64,000 nucleotides of DNA, from the NCBI RefSeq assembly GCF_006440675.2, contig NZ_CP083951.1, positions 1,426,001-1,490,000 of the forward strand, read 5' to 3'. The translations under genes and the position numbers were made by a program. Positions 1 through 7,370 of the stretch are shown here, in pieces (position 1 is the stretch's first letter; the number at the start of each line of letters is the position of its first letter). The stretch is from Mesorhizobium sp. B2-8-5. Lineage in GTDB: Bacteria > Pseudomonadota > Alphaproteobacteria > Rhizobiales > Rhizobiaceae. The notes under the pieces are model-generated. The model saw nothing but the letters and a program-made list of their open reading frames with translations, had not been told where the DNA came from and did no database searches.

Positions 1-758
1 GCCGGTAGCTGCATGGCGGCGCCGGAAATGACCACCAGGCTCATCATCAGCGCGATCTCGGCGGTCGATATGCCGACACGCGCGCCATAGACGGCGCCCA
101 GCGTGCCCCAGGCGCCGTTGGCGATGCCGATCAGGAGGCAGGCCACCGCCGACACCGGCGAGTTGGCGTAGAGGCCTTTGACGTCGAGCTTGACGTCCTG
201 CAGGGGCTTGGGATGCGACTGCGTCGACACGGCCGTCGGAATGAGCGACAGGCAAAACAGGATGCCGGTGATCATGAACAGCGAGGCCGACCGCACATCG
301 CCGCCGGCGACGATCATCTGGCCGCCCATGATCGAAGCATAGGTGACCATCATATAGAGGCCGAAGACGGTGCCGCGGTTCTCGTTGGTGGCCTTCTCGT
401 TCAGCCAGCTCTCGATCACCATGAAGGCGCCGGCCATGGTGAAGCCGGTGAAGGCACGCAAAAGGATCCAGACATATTCGTCGATGATGAGGCCGGTGAG
501 CAGCGCGATGATCGCGCCCGACGCGGCGAAGGCGCCGAAAGCCCTGACATGGCCGGCGCGGCGCACGAGACGCGGCGCGAAGAAGCAGCCGGCGACGAAG
601 CCGCCCGCCCAGGCCGTGCCCATCAGGCCGAGCGATGCGGTCGAAAAACCCTCCACCTGGCCGCGCAGCGGCAAGAGCAGGCCGTGCAGGCCGGACGCGG
701 CGAGCAGGAACGCCGTGCCGCGCAGCAGCGAGAGGATCGGTCTGTAGGTTGCAAACAT
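1..758 (-). CDS. MFS transporter, YcaD-like (3' end outside window)
   Basis: The reverse strand reads open from an ATG at 758 to the window edge, giving about 252 residues. It shows repeated hydrophobic segments, an early TGLHG-like turn after helix 1, and an ESWLNEK motif after helix 5 that resembles the YcaD branch of the major facilitator superfamily, where the corresponding loop carries a VVES sequence. It is therefore an inner-membrane transporter of unknown substrate, with roughly the last third missing here. The start is supported because the reading continues without a stop into clear membrane helices right after MFATYRPI. Family placement is from motif resemblance and the substrate cannot be inferred. 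Confidence 0.8.
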   Translation of the reverse strand, partial: MFATYRPILSLLRGTAFLLAASGLHGLLLPLRGQVEGFSTASLGLMGTAWAGGFVAGCFFAPRLVRRAGHVRAFGAFAASGAIIALLTGLIIDEYVWILLRAFTGFTMAGAFMVIESWLNEKATNENRGTVFGLYMMVTYASIMGGQMIVAGGDVRSASLFMITGILFCLSLIPTAVSTQSHPKPLQDVKLDVKGLYANSPVSAVACLLIGIANGAWGTLGAVYGARVGISTAEIALMMSLVVISGAAMQLP

Positions 759-839
759 CGCTTGATCCGGGTTCGAGACGCAGGGTCTGAAGACAGATGT
801 ATTCGGGCTTTTCGGCGGCGAGCGAGCACGCCGAACAAT

Positions 840-1034
840 TTATCCGCGGCGGAACAGCGACTCGGCGGCGGATTTGGTGGCGCCCTTGGCGGTGCGCTCG
901 GCTTCCAGCCTGGCGATCTCGTCGCGCAGCAATGCGATGCGCTCGGACAATTCGTCCACGGACAGCAGCGACAGGTCCTGGCCAATCTCGTGCGGGCGCG
1001 GCTTCTTCCTGGGTTCGTCGTCGAAGATCGCCAT
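840..1034 (-). CDS. DUF1192 family small protein
   Basis: A 64-residue acidic/basic protein beginning MAIFDDEPRKK and carrying LSVDELSERIALLRDEIARLEAE, a short amphipathic helix typical of the DUF1192 family of alphaproteobacteria. The start at 1034 is preferred over the upstream ATG at 1076 because AGGGAGGAG lies just ahead of it. Function of the family is unknown; the helix looks suited to coiled-coil pairing. It lies 81 bases from the divergent-facing end of the MFS gene on the same strand, so the two could be co-transcribed. Confidence 0.8.
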   Translation of the reverse strand: MAIFDDEPRKKPRPHEIGQDLSLLSVDELSERIALLRDEIARLEAERTAKGATKSAAESLFRRG

Positions 1035-1083
1035 CCGTCGCTCCTCCCTTACTTGGCCATTTGCCTGATTTGACAATCAGCAT

Positions 1084-1160
1084 ACATAGAGCAATTCCAG
1101 GAAAAGTGCGTAGCGGTTTTCCGTCCGGAATTGCGTAAGAACAAAGAGTTGGAGCGGTTC
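1084..1160. repeat. Rhizobiales-type intergenic palindromic repeat
   Basis: The arms GCAATTCC (1091-1098) and GGAATTGC (1127-1134) flank a core with AGGAAAA and TTTTCC, so the stretch can form an imperfect hairpin. Sequences of this type (GGAAAAGTGCGTAGCGGTTTTCCGTCCGG-like) are scattered between genes in mesorhizobial genomes. It sits between the DUF1192 gene and the divergent quinone oxidoreductase gene. Confidence 0.6.
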
Positions 1161-1246
1161 GGCGTCTCTTTCGGACGTCAAAACGTTCCAAGCAGGGGTC
1201 CGATGCAAACGGCCGACGACAGATCGACATAAGGAGACGGCAAGCC

Positions 1247-2257
1247 ATGGCAAACGGGCAGAAGATTCCGGCAAATATGACGGCCATCGCGATCTCGCAA
1301 CCGGGCGGGCCAAAGGTGCTCAAGCCGGAAACGCGCGACGTGCCGGTGCCCGGCCCCGGCGAAGTGCTGATCCGTGTGCACGCGGCCGGGGTCAACCGGC
1401 CGGACGTGCAACAGCGCAAGGGCGCCTATCCACCGCCGCCCGGCGCCTCGGACCTGCCCGGCCTCGAGGTGGCCGGCGAAATCGCGGCACTCGGCGACGA
1501 GATATCGCGCTGGCGCATCGGCGACCGGGTCTGCGCGCTGACGCCGGGCGGCGGCTATGCCGAATATGTCAAGGTCCATGCCGGCAGCGTGCTGCCGATC
1601 CCGGCCGGCTTCACCTATTCGGAAGCCGCCGCCGTGCCGGAGAACTATTTCACCGTCTGGCACAATGTGTTCGAGCGCGGCGGCCTGAAGAAGGGCGAGA
1701 CGCTGCTCGTCCATGGCGGCTCGTCCGGCATCGGCACCACCGCCATCCAGCTCGCCTCGGCATTCGGCGCCACTGTGATCACCACCGCCGGCAGCAAGGA
1801 GAAATGCGACGCCTGCCTCAAGCTCGGCGCCGCCCGGGCCATCAACTACCGCGAGGAGGATTTCGTCGCCGCGGTGAAGGACGCGACCGACAGGAAGGGC
1901 GCCGACGTCATCCTCGACATGGTCGGCGGCGACTATGTCGCGCGTAACTACGAGGCGGCGGCCGTCGAGGGGCGCATCGTCCAGATCGCGGTGCAGGCCG
2001 GCGCCGTCGCAAGCACCAATTTCGCAACGCTTATGGTCAAGCGCCTGACCCACACCGGCTCGACACTTCGCCCGCGCACCGTCGAATTCAAGGCGGCGCT
2101 TGCCGCCGCGCTGGAGGCCCAGGTGTGGCCGCTGCTCGGCACGCGCAAGGTTGCCCCCGTGATGGACATGATCTTTCCGCTGACCGAAGCCTGGCGGGCG
2201 CATGAACGGATGGAAGAGGGCGAGCATATAGGCAAGATCGTCCTCGACGTCGGCTAG
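1247..2257 (+). CDS. NAD(P)H quinone oxidoreductase, PIG3 type
   Basis: A 336-residue medium-chain dehydrogenase/reductase without the structural zinc loop. The N-terminal part carries GVNRPDVQQRKGAYPPP (about residues 48-64), the signature of the PIG3/TIGR02824 quinone oxidoreductases, and the nucleotide-binding loop HGGSSGIGTTAIQ is near residue 165. It should reduce quinones with NADPH in the cytosol, a detoxification role. The start at 1247 has AAGGAG about ten bases upstream; an internal ATG at 1277 (MTAIAISQPGGP) matches the usual family N-terminus and is an alternative. It is a single-gene unit ending at a long hairpin. Confidence 0.9.
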   Translation: MANGQKIPANMTAIAISQPGGPKVLKPETRDVPVPGPGEVLIRVHAAGVNRPDVQQRKGAYPPPPGASDLPGLEVAGEIAALGDEISRWRIGDRVCALTPGGGYAEYVKVHAGSVLPIPAGFTYSEAAAVPENYFTVWHNVFERGGLKKGETLLVHGGSSGIGTTAIQLASAFGATVITTAGSKEKCDACLKLGAARAINYREEDFVAAVKDATDRKGADVILDMVGGDYVARNYEAAAVEGRIVQIAVQAGAVASTNFATLMVKRLTHTGSTLRPRTVEFKAALAAALEAQVWPLLGTRKVAPVMDMIFPLTEAWRAHERMEEGEHIGKIVLDVG

Positions 2258-2395
2258 GATGGGCCGATATTCAGGCGAGGCCGGCCTGCGAACAAGCTTC
2301 CTGTGCTTCCGGTGCTCACGTACTAAAGTACGCTCCGCTCCGGTTCTCGGAAGCCATTGTTCTCGGCTCGGCCTGACCTGAATATCGGCCCATCC
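2257..2395. repeat. long inverted repeat / hairpin after quinone oxidoreductase
   Basis: Perfect 19-base outer arms (2257-2275 and 2377-2395, starting GGATGGGCCGATATTCAGG) enclose a second imperfect stem (GCCGGCCTGCGAACAAGCTTCC against GGAAGCCATTGTTCTCGGC) and a central GTACTAAAGTAC loop. The left arm overlaps the stop codon of the upstream gene. It could end transcription, but the size and a degenerate copy at 5633 suggest a dispersed repeat element. Confidence 0.8.
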
Positions 2396-2554
2396 TGGTT
2401 CCGCGCCCTCCCTTAGCGACAAGCTGAACGAAGCCTTAATGCTGCAATGCACAAAACGCATTGCGGCCATGCAAAAGCGTCCGTTCAATTTGTGGGCAGG
2501 AGTGCCTATTTACGCGTCATCAAACGATTTGACCAAACGACTGGAGAAACCAAA

Positions 2555-2695
2555 ATGAACCCGATCAGTGCTTTCCGTAAGTGGCGCATGTACAACGAGA
2601 CCGTGCGTGAATTGAACAAGCTCAATGCCCGTCAGCTGAGCGACCTCGGCATCAACCGTGCCGACATCGAGCGTATCGCCCGTCAGGCGGTGTAA
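2555..2695 (+). CDS. DUF1127 small protein
   Basis: A 46-residue protein starting MNPISAFRKWRMYNETVRELNKL and ending LGINRADIERIARQAV. The pattern of an Arg-rich helix followed by L(S/G)DLGI-R-DI is diagnostic of DUF1127, short proteins abundant in rhizobia; some members have been linked to RNA turnover and phosphate or carbon metabolism. The start at 2555 is taken because GGAGAAAC precedes it; a longer reading from 2447 adds only unconserved residues. A hairpin terminator follows at once, so it is monocistronic. Confidence 0.88.
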   Translation: MNPISAFRKWRMYNETVRELNKLNARQLSDLGINRADIERIARQAV

Positions 2696-2700
2696 TCAGA

Positions 2701-2728
2701 CGCAGCCCGACCGCAAGGCCGGGCTGCG
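2701..2728 (+). terminator. hairpin terminator after DUF1127 gene
   Basis: CGCAGCCCG (2701-2709) pairs perfectly with CGGGCTGCG (2720-2728) across a 10-base loop, six bases after the stop codon. No strong T-run follows, so termination efficiency is uncertain. Confidence 0.6.
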
Positions 2729-2950
2729 ACATGCAAGCCAGAGCCGTCGAGACGCTTGCTTTGTTTCCGGTTCCAAGCCCGCTGGACCTCGTCCAGCGGG
2801 TTTTGTCTTTCCAGGGCTGTGAATCGGGCCCTTCCCAAAAACATTGCGAAAATTGGAGGGAGCGTTTATACAGGCCGCGAATTTCCCATTTTGGTGGCTC
2901 TAAAACCACCGCCCGCGCGGGAACGCGGGCGAACGAGAAGGATTTTTGAT

Positions 2951-3643
2951 ATGGCCAATTCGCTGCTGATGCCCAAGGCGACCGCCGTCTGGCTGGTCGA
3001 CAACACCGCGCTCTCCTTCGAGCAGATCGCGCAGTTCTGCGGATTGCATCCGCTCGAGGTCAAGGCGATCGCCGACGGCGAGTCGGCGCAAGGCATCAAG
3101 GGCATGGACCCGATCATCACCGGCCAGCTGACGCGCGACGAGATCGCGCGCGGCGAGAAGGACGTCAACTACCGGCTGAAGCTGTCGGAGCCTAAGGTGC
3201 GGGTGCCTGAATCGAAACGCAAGGGCCCGCGCTACACGCCGCTGTCGAAGCGCCAGGACCGGCCGAACGCCATCCTGTGGCTGGTGCGCAACCACCCGGA
3301 ACTCAAGGACGCGCAGATCTCGCGTCTTGTCGGCACCACCAAGTCGACGATCGAGCAGATCCGCGAGCGCAAGCACTGGAATTCGGCCAACCTGCAGCCG
3401 ATGGATCCGGTGACGCTCGGCCTTACCTCGCAGATCGACCTCGACCTCGAAGTCAACCGCGCCTCGCGCGGCCGCGAGCCGGCGCAGCCCGTCGGCGACA
3501 CGCTGCTGCCCGCGGCGCTCACCGAACGGCTGGTGCCCGCGCCCGAGAAGCCGAAGGACGAAGACCAGGAGCTGGACGCCAACGCCGTCTTCGCCAAGCT
3601 CTCGGCGCTCAAGTCGAAGAACGAGGATGCGGACGACGAGTAG
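2951..3643 (+). CDS. trcR: TrcR, cell-cycle transcriptional regulator (DUF1013)
   Basis: A 230-residue protein starting MANSLLMPKATAVWLVDNTALSF. The N-terminal half contains two helix-turn-helix-like repeats (LSFEQIAQFCGLHPLEVKAIADG near residue 20, and DAQISRLVGTTKSTIEQIRERKHW near residue 125), with a Pro/Glu-rich acidic tail. This arrangement matches DUF1013/TrcR, a conserved alphaproteobacterial protein associated with RNA polymerase and cell-cycle transcription. The start at 2951 fits the conserved N-terminus; the longer open frame from 2756 is unlikely. It is followed by a strong bidirectional terminator. Confidence 0.88.
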   Translation: MANSLLMPKATAVWLVDNTALSFEQIAQFCGLHPLEVKAIADGESAQGIKGMDPIITGQLTRDEIARGEKDVNYRLKLSEPKVRVPESKRKGPRYTPLSKRQDRPNAILWLVRNHPELKDAQISRLVGTTKSTIEQIRERKHWNSANLQPMDPVTLGLTSQIDLDLEVNRASRGREPAQPVGDTLLPAALTERLVPAPEKPKDEDQELDANAVFAKLSALKSKNEDADDE

Positions 3644-3696
3644 TCGTCGCGCCGCGGTTGCTGCACGCTTTTTGAGCGGCGGCATGCACGAACCCA

Positions 3697-3730
3697 ACAA
3701 AAAAGCCCGCTTCGAGCGGGCTTTTCTGTT
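3697..3730. terminator. bidirectional rho-independent terminator
   Basis: AGCCCGCT (3704-3711) and AGCGGGCT (3715-3722) form a perfect stem with a TCG loop, flanked by A-rich sequence on the left and TTTTCTGTT on the right. It can terminate trcR on the plus strand and the WYL regulator operon on the minus strand. Confidence 0.9.
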
Positions 3731-3751
3731 GGACAATGGCTTGGGAGGAAG

Positions 3752-4471
3752 TCACGTCCGCGCGGCGCGGTCGGGCGCCATGCCGTAATCCTCTGAGCGC
3801 TCGACGGCGCGGTAGAAATCGGCGAGCTGCTTGCCGCGCTCCGGCTTGAAGATACGGCCGGCGATGACGACCGAGGCGATGCGGTCGATGCGGAAAGCGC
3901 GGAAATCGTCGCGCATCTCGCACCATGCGACCAGGGTCCAGACCTTGCCCCAGAACCACAGGCCGAGCGGTCTGATGTCGCGCGCGGTGCCGCGGCCGGC
4001 CTCGTCGGAATAGTCGATGGTCAGCACCTGGCGTTTCTCGACGGCGCGCTCGATCAAGTCGATGGCCTCGCGCGCGGCGTCGCTCACCACCCACATCGGC
4101 GTGTGGATCTCGGTACGGGCGATGCGGTCCTTCTCGGCATCGGGCAGCACCGCGCCGATCTTGACCAGCGCCTCGTCGGCGGCCCTCGCCATTGCCGCGC
4201 CGCCAAAAGCGCGCACCATGCGGGCGCCGGCCACCAGCGCCACGATCTCGTCACGCGTGAACATCAGCGGCGGAAGGTCGAAACCCTCCCTCATCATGTA
4301 GCCGACGCCCGCTTCGCCGTCGATCGGCACGCCGGTCGACTGCAGGTCGGCTATGTCGCGGTAAATGGTACGCTCGGAAACCTCGAGCCACGTGCCGAGC
4401 TTCTGCGCGGTGACCAGCCGGCCACCCCGCAAATGCTGCACGATCTGGAAAAGCCTGTCGGCGCGGCGCAT
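3752..4471 (-). CDS. WYL-domain HTH transcriptional regulator, YafY family
   Basis: A 239-residue regulator. Residues 1-60 form a DeoR/HTH-11 type winged helix (MRRADRLFQIVQHLR, then LEVSERTIYRDIADLQSTGVPI), and the C-terminal half is a WYL sensor domain, with the WYL-like element reading GLWFWGKVWTLVAWCEMRDDFRAFRIDRI. Such proteins bind DNA as dimers and respond to a ligand, often nucleic-acid related. The gene lies 18 bases after the 4490-4900 gene on the same strand, so both share a promoter, and a perfect inverted repeat at 4960-4985 precedes that promoter, suggesting autoregulation. It ends at the bidirectional terminator. Confidence 0.88.
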   Translation of the reverse strand: MRRADRLFQIVQHLRGGRLVTAQKLGTWLEVSERTIYRDIADLQSTGVPIDGEAGVGYMMREGFDLPPLMFTRDEIVALVAGARMVRAFGGAAMARAADEALVKIGAVLPDAEKDRIARTEIHTPMWVVSDAAREAIDLIERAVEKRQVLTIDYSDEAGRGTARDIRPLGLWFWGKVWTLVAWCEMRDDFRAFRIDRIASVVIAGRIFKPERGKQLADFYRAVERSEDYGMAPDRAART

Positions 4472-4489
4472 CGATTTCTCCCCCGGGGT

Positions 4490-4900
4490 TTATGGCTTCA
4501 GCCCTTCGCGCTTGCGCTGCGCGGCAACGAATTTCGCTCCGAAGGACAATCTGCCCGTGGTCGGCGTCCCAGCATCCAGCACACGCCAGAAGGGCGCGAC
4601 GTCGCCCGGCGCCATCCCGTGCTCGAGATCCTCATGAGCGGCTTCGGCAACGGTGCGCAGATGATAGCCGATCGTCACCGGGCATGTCACTTCGGCGCCG
4701 TGCTCGATCGCCAGAGCGGTACGCAACGCACGAACATCCATTTCGACCCCTTCAGGAATCGAGCGGATGAAGTCGTCGACCTGGCGCGCGGTTGGCACCA
4801 GCATCGACTGGCCCTCGACGACATCGCCGACCGTGCGCGGCGACGGCTTGATGCCGTTGATGCCTGGCGTGTTCAGCCTGTCGTTCCAGCTTTTCACCAT
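4490..4900 (-). CDS. conserved hypothetical protein, first gene of WYL-regulator unit
   Basis: A 136-residue protein without signal peptide or membrane segment. The C-terminal part (AHEDLEHGMAPGDVAPFWRVLDAGTPT, then LSFGAKFVAAQRKREGL) faintly recalls the DNA-binding region of alkylguanine transferase-like proteins, where a PCHRV-type motif precedes a Lys and EG; here PFWRV stands in that place and no acceptor Cys is present. That link is only a guess. It is transcribed with the downstream WYL regulator, and probably controlled by it through the operator-like repeat about 60 bases upstream. Confidence 0.7.
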   Translation of the reverse strand: MVKSWNDRLNTPGINGIKPSPRTVGDVVEGQSMLVPTARQVDDFIRSIPEGVEMDVRALRTALAIEHGAEVTCPVTIGYHLRTVAEAAHEDLEHGMAPGDVAPFWRVLDAGTPTTGRLSFGAKFVAAQRKREGLKP

Positions 4901-4959
4901 ACGGATCGTCGGTTCGTGTTCGTTGCTGTCAGGATCGAAGCCGCACCAACTACCGCATG

Positions 4960-4985
4960 CCTCCTGACAACATCCTGTCAGGAGG
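4960..4985. promoter_or_regulatory. candidate operator of the WYL/YafY regulator (copy 1)
   Basis: A perfect 10-base inverted repeat CCTCCTGACA-N6-TGTCAGGAGG lies 60 bases upstream of the 4490-4900 gene that precedes the WYL regulator. The same arms and the same 6-base spacing recur at 5303-5328, and an extra half-site TGTCAGGA lies at 4927-4934. The exact recurrence next to a regulator gene argues for a protein-binding site rather than a terminator. Confidence 0.7.
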
Positions 4986-5095
4986 CTGCGGCGAAGCTAC
5001 CGGCAAACAAAGGCTTCTTCCCTGAACGCAACATCACTGGCTGCCATTACATCTGGGCGCGGTGCGGCGACAATCCAAGTCGCGGCGGCAAAATT

Positions 5096-5260
5096 TCAGT
5101 TTTCGCGCACGCGGCCCGTGTAAAGGTCCGGCCAGCCAATGTCCTTGCGGATGTCCGCCGGCAAGGTGTTCAGGGAACGCTGGGTACGGATCTCGTTGCG
5201 CACGGTGCGGATCCTGCCGACATAGTGCTGCACGCTGCGCAGAATGGTAAAACCGTTCAT
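5096..5260 (-). CDS. DUF1127-like small protein
   Basis: A 54-residue protein, MNGFTILRSVQHYVGRIRTVRNE, ending with LNTLPADIRKDIGWPDLY. The L-P-x-DIRKDIGWP pattern is that of DUF1127 proteins of rhizobia. The start at 5260 follows AGAGGAGTGAGGTC; the longer frame to 5299 would run into the inverted repeat at 5303 and is unlikely. Its promoter region contains copy 2 of the putative WYL-regulator operator, 43 bases ahead of the start codon, so it is a predicted target. Confidence 0.8.
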   Translation of the reverse strand: MNGFTILRSVQHYVGRIRTVRNEIRTQRSLNTLPADIRKDIGWPDLYTGRVREN

Positions 5261-5302
5261 GACCTCACTCCTCTCTTTTCGATGAGGAGAGTATCTCACA
5301 CC

Positions 5303-5328
5303 CCTCCTGACAGCAGTCTGTCAGGAGG
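5303..5328. promoter_or_regulatory. candidate operator of the WYL/YafY regulator (copy 2)
   Basis: CCTCCTGACA-N6-TGTCAGGAGG, identical in both arms and spacing to 4960-4985, placed just upstream of the DUF1127-like gene. A further half-site TGTCAGGA is at 5390-5397, on the side of the small membrane-protein gene at 5465. Confidence 0.7.
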
Positions 5329-5464
5329 TTGACAGGGTGCCGAAGAACGCGGTGCCGCGGCCCTCGCAGGGTTCAAATGAAGCCGGTTCTGTCAGGAATG
5401 GTCCGCACGAAGGGTGCCTTAAGAACGGCTTTGACAGGCATCGGCATTGCTGGTCAAAGGCGGC

Positions 5465-5626
5465 ATGACGAAACTGCTCGCCCTTGTCATCTGCGGCATC
5501 ATGCTGATCCAGGTCATCAAGCCGCTGGGATGGCCGGGGCTGAAGCGGCGCGGCGATTTCTGGAAGCTGGCGCTGCTGGCCATGGCCGCGATCTCGCTTG
5601 CGGCGGTGCTTGGGCACTGGGCGTAG
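5465..5626 (+). CDS. small two-helix membrane protein
   Basis: A 53-residue reading frame starting MTKLLALVICGIMLIQVIKPLGW and ending LLAMAAISLAAVLGHWA. Two hydrophobic segments flank a short basic loop (LKRRGDF), so it should be a hairpin in the inner membrane. Codon third positions are GC-rich like neighbouring genes. No strong ribosome site is visible; AAAGGCGGC precedes the ATG. Function is unknown. Confidence 0.6.
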   Translation: MTKLLALVICGIMLIQVIKPLGWPGLKRRGDFWKLALLAMAAISLAAVLGHWA

Positions 5627-5632
5627 GTCTGT

Positions 5633-5660
5633 CCATATTCAGGTGAGGACGGCCTGCGAG
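5633..5660. repeat. degenerate copy of the 2257 repeat
   Basis: CCATATTCAGGTGAGGACGG with the following CCTGCGAG matches the inner part of the long inverted repeat at 2263-2293 with a few changes, and a short CCTGACCTGAA follows at 5669. It lies between the convergent membrane-protein and GDSL genes. Confidence 0.5.
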
Positions 5661-5681
5661 TGGCGTCTCCTGACCTGAAGC

Positions 5682-6416
5682 TCAACTTACCTTGCTCGCT
5701 TCACCACCCAGCACGAAATCCAGCAGATGCTCCGCCCAGGCGCGATAGCCTGCTTCGGAAGCGTGGAATCCGTCGGAGGCGAAACCGGCCTCGGGATCGG
5801 TGATCGGCAGGCGCGCAGCGGCAATGGCGCCGCGCTCGTTGCAGAGCCGCGCGCCCATCCGGTTCATTTCCGTGGCGCGGATCTCGAGAATCCTGCCGAG
5901 CAATGGCGGCATTGCCGGCGAGCGGGTGAATTCCAGCACCGGCGACCACACGACACGCGCTTCCGGCCATTTGGCGCGCAGCGCGTAGAGCAGGCCGCCG
6001 AACTCCTTCTTGAAGCGCGGCACGGAGTGGAAGTTCTTGGTGTCGTTGGTGCCGATGGCAAGCACGATATGGGTCCAATGATCGGCCGACAGGTTGGGCA
6101 GGACATAATCGCGGATCTGGCCGGATGTCGCCGAATTGAAGCCGGCGGCGCGCCAGCGCACGGCGCTGCCGGTGCGTTCGGCGATCAGGCCGGCAAGCTG
6201 TGCGGCAAGCCCGTATTCGGATTGCTCGATCCCGACTGACGCTGCCGAGGAGTCGCCCAGGACCAGCAAGGCGACGGGCGGCGCCTTGCCTGGTATCTCG
6301 TGCAGGACCGGGCCTCGCGCGGGCAGCATGCGCGTGGTGCGCCGGCGCACGCCGAGGCCCTGCCAGACATAGACCGGGAAAGCGAGCCAGGTGAGAAGGG
6401 CAAGCAGGCGCTGCAT
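5682..6416 (-). CDS. SGNH/GDSL-type hydrolase
   Basis: A 244-residue protein with the SGNH blocks in order: GDSSAAS near residue 54 (nucleophile Ser), GxNSATSG near 93, AIGTNDTKN near 120, and DGFHASEAGY near 217 carrying the catalytic Asp/His. A hydrophobic stretch at the N-terminus (MQRLLALLTWLAFPVYVWQG) suggests a membrane anchor or uncleaved signal, placing the enzyme at the inner membrane. It would be an esterase or lipase of unknown substrate. It is alone on the strand, convergent with the small membrane-protein gene. Confidence 0.85.
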   Translation of the reverse strand: MQRLLALLTWLAFPVYVWQGLGVRRRTTRMLPARGPVLHEIPGKAPPVALLVLGDSSAASVGIEQSEYGLAAQLAGLIAERTGSAVRWRAAGFNSATSGQIRDYVLPNLSADHWTHIVLAIGTNDTKNFHSVPRFKKEFGGLLYALRAKWPEARVVWSPVLEFTRSPAMPPLLGRILEIRATEMNRMGARLCNERGAIAAARLPITDPEAGFASDGFHASEAGYRAWAEHLLDFVLGGEASKVS

Positions 6417-6481
6417 GGCGGTTCCGTTGGCGTGACCCGCAAGCCATTAGCGCATGTTTGGGCTGACGTGAACGATGCCGT

Positions 6482-7216
6482 TCACGCGCAGCAGTCCGGC
6501 CGGTCCTTGTCCTGGTATTCGTCGTGCAGGCGTACCCAGTCCATCAGGTTGTGATACGGACCGGCCTCGTCGCGGCCCTTGGGCGTCATGTCGAGATAAT
6601 GATAGGCCCCGATCAGCGCGTCGCCGCCGCGGGCCCGCGACAGGAAGGTGAGGAAGATGTCGCCATTGCCGTCGCGATAAAAGACGCTGGTGCCCGGCAG
6701 GTCTTTCGACCGCAACGGACGCTTCTCGAAATTGTAGGTGGTTTCGCCCGCCGCGATCTGCCTGTCGGTGAAGGAGACCTGCAGGTCGAAGTTGAAATCG
6801 GACGCGTAGGACGACACCCAGTCGAACCTCCAGCCCATGCGTCGCTTGTAAGGCAGGATTTCCGCGAGCGGCGCGCGCGAGACAACGACCAGCGAGACGT
6901 CATGATGCTTCAGATGCTGGTTGGCGCCGTCGATATGGTCGGCGAGGAACGAGCAGCCCTGGCAACGGTGATCGCAACCCGGCGTCATCATGAAATGGTA
7001 GACGATCAGCTGGCTGTTGCCGGCGAACAGGTCGCCTAGGCGCGTCGGTCCCGCTTCGCTTTCAAAGACATAATCCTTGCGCAGCTTGAACCAGGGCAGT
7101 TGCCGCCGCTCCGCGGCGACAGCGGCGCGGAACCGCGTCAGTTCCTTCTCGCGTTCCAGATGCTTGCGATGCGCCTCGAACCAGTCCTCGCGCGAAACCA
7201 CGGCATTGCGATGCAT
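6482..7216 (-). CDS. DUF899 family thioredoxin-like protein
   Basis: A 244-residue protein starting MHRNAVVSREDW. It contains LPWFKLRKDYVFE near residue 40 and HFMMTPGCDHRCQGCSFLAD near residue 80, the cysteine-containing segment characteristic of DUF899, a thioredoxin-fold family. It also has the usual C-terminal HDEY ending. The start at 7216 follows AGGAG with six-base spacing; the ATG at 7222 overlaps that site. Role is not established; redox function is a reasonable guess from the CxxC-like cluster. Confidence 0.82.
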   Translation of the reverse strand: MHRNAVVSREDWFEAHRKHLEREKELTRFRAAVAAERRQLPWFKLRKDYVFESEAGPTRLGDLFAGNSQLIVYHFMMTPGCDHRCQGCSFLADHIDGANQHLKHHDVSLVVVSRAPLAEILPYKRRMGWRFDWVSSYASDFNFDLQVSFTDRQIAAGETTYNFEKRPLRSKDLPGTSVFYRDGNGDIFLTFLSRARGGDALIGAYHYLDMTPKGRDEAGPYHNLMDWVRLHDEYQDKDRPDCCA

Positions 7217-7313
7217 GACCATCTCCTGTCCTCTCCTGCCAAGGACGTTCGACATGGGCGCGATCCGACATCGCCGCCGCCGTTTCGCTGCATCAGGTAG
7301 GAACGATGCCCGT

Positions 7314-7344
7314 AAAAAGCAAAAGCCCGGGCTATACCCGGGCT
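7314..7344 (-). terminator. rho-independent terminator of fba
   Basis: AGCCCGGG (7324-7331) and CCCGGGCT (7337-7344) form a perfect 8-bp stem with a CTATA loop. On the minus strand it is followed by TTTTGCTTTT, and it lies 27 bases beyond the aldolase stop codon. Confidence 0.88.
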
Positions 7345-7370
7345 CTCGCTGTTTATTGGAAGGGATGGCG

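Noticed and set aside
213..1073. A 286-codon plus-strand frame over the MFS and DUF1192 region
   Set aside because: It is an Arg/Gly/His-rich antisense frame of the minus-strand MFS and DUF1192 genes, which have real motifs and ribosome sites.
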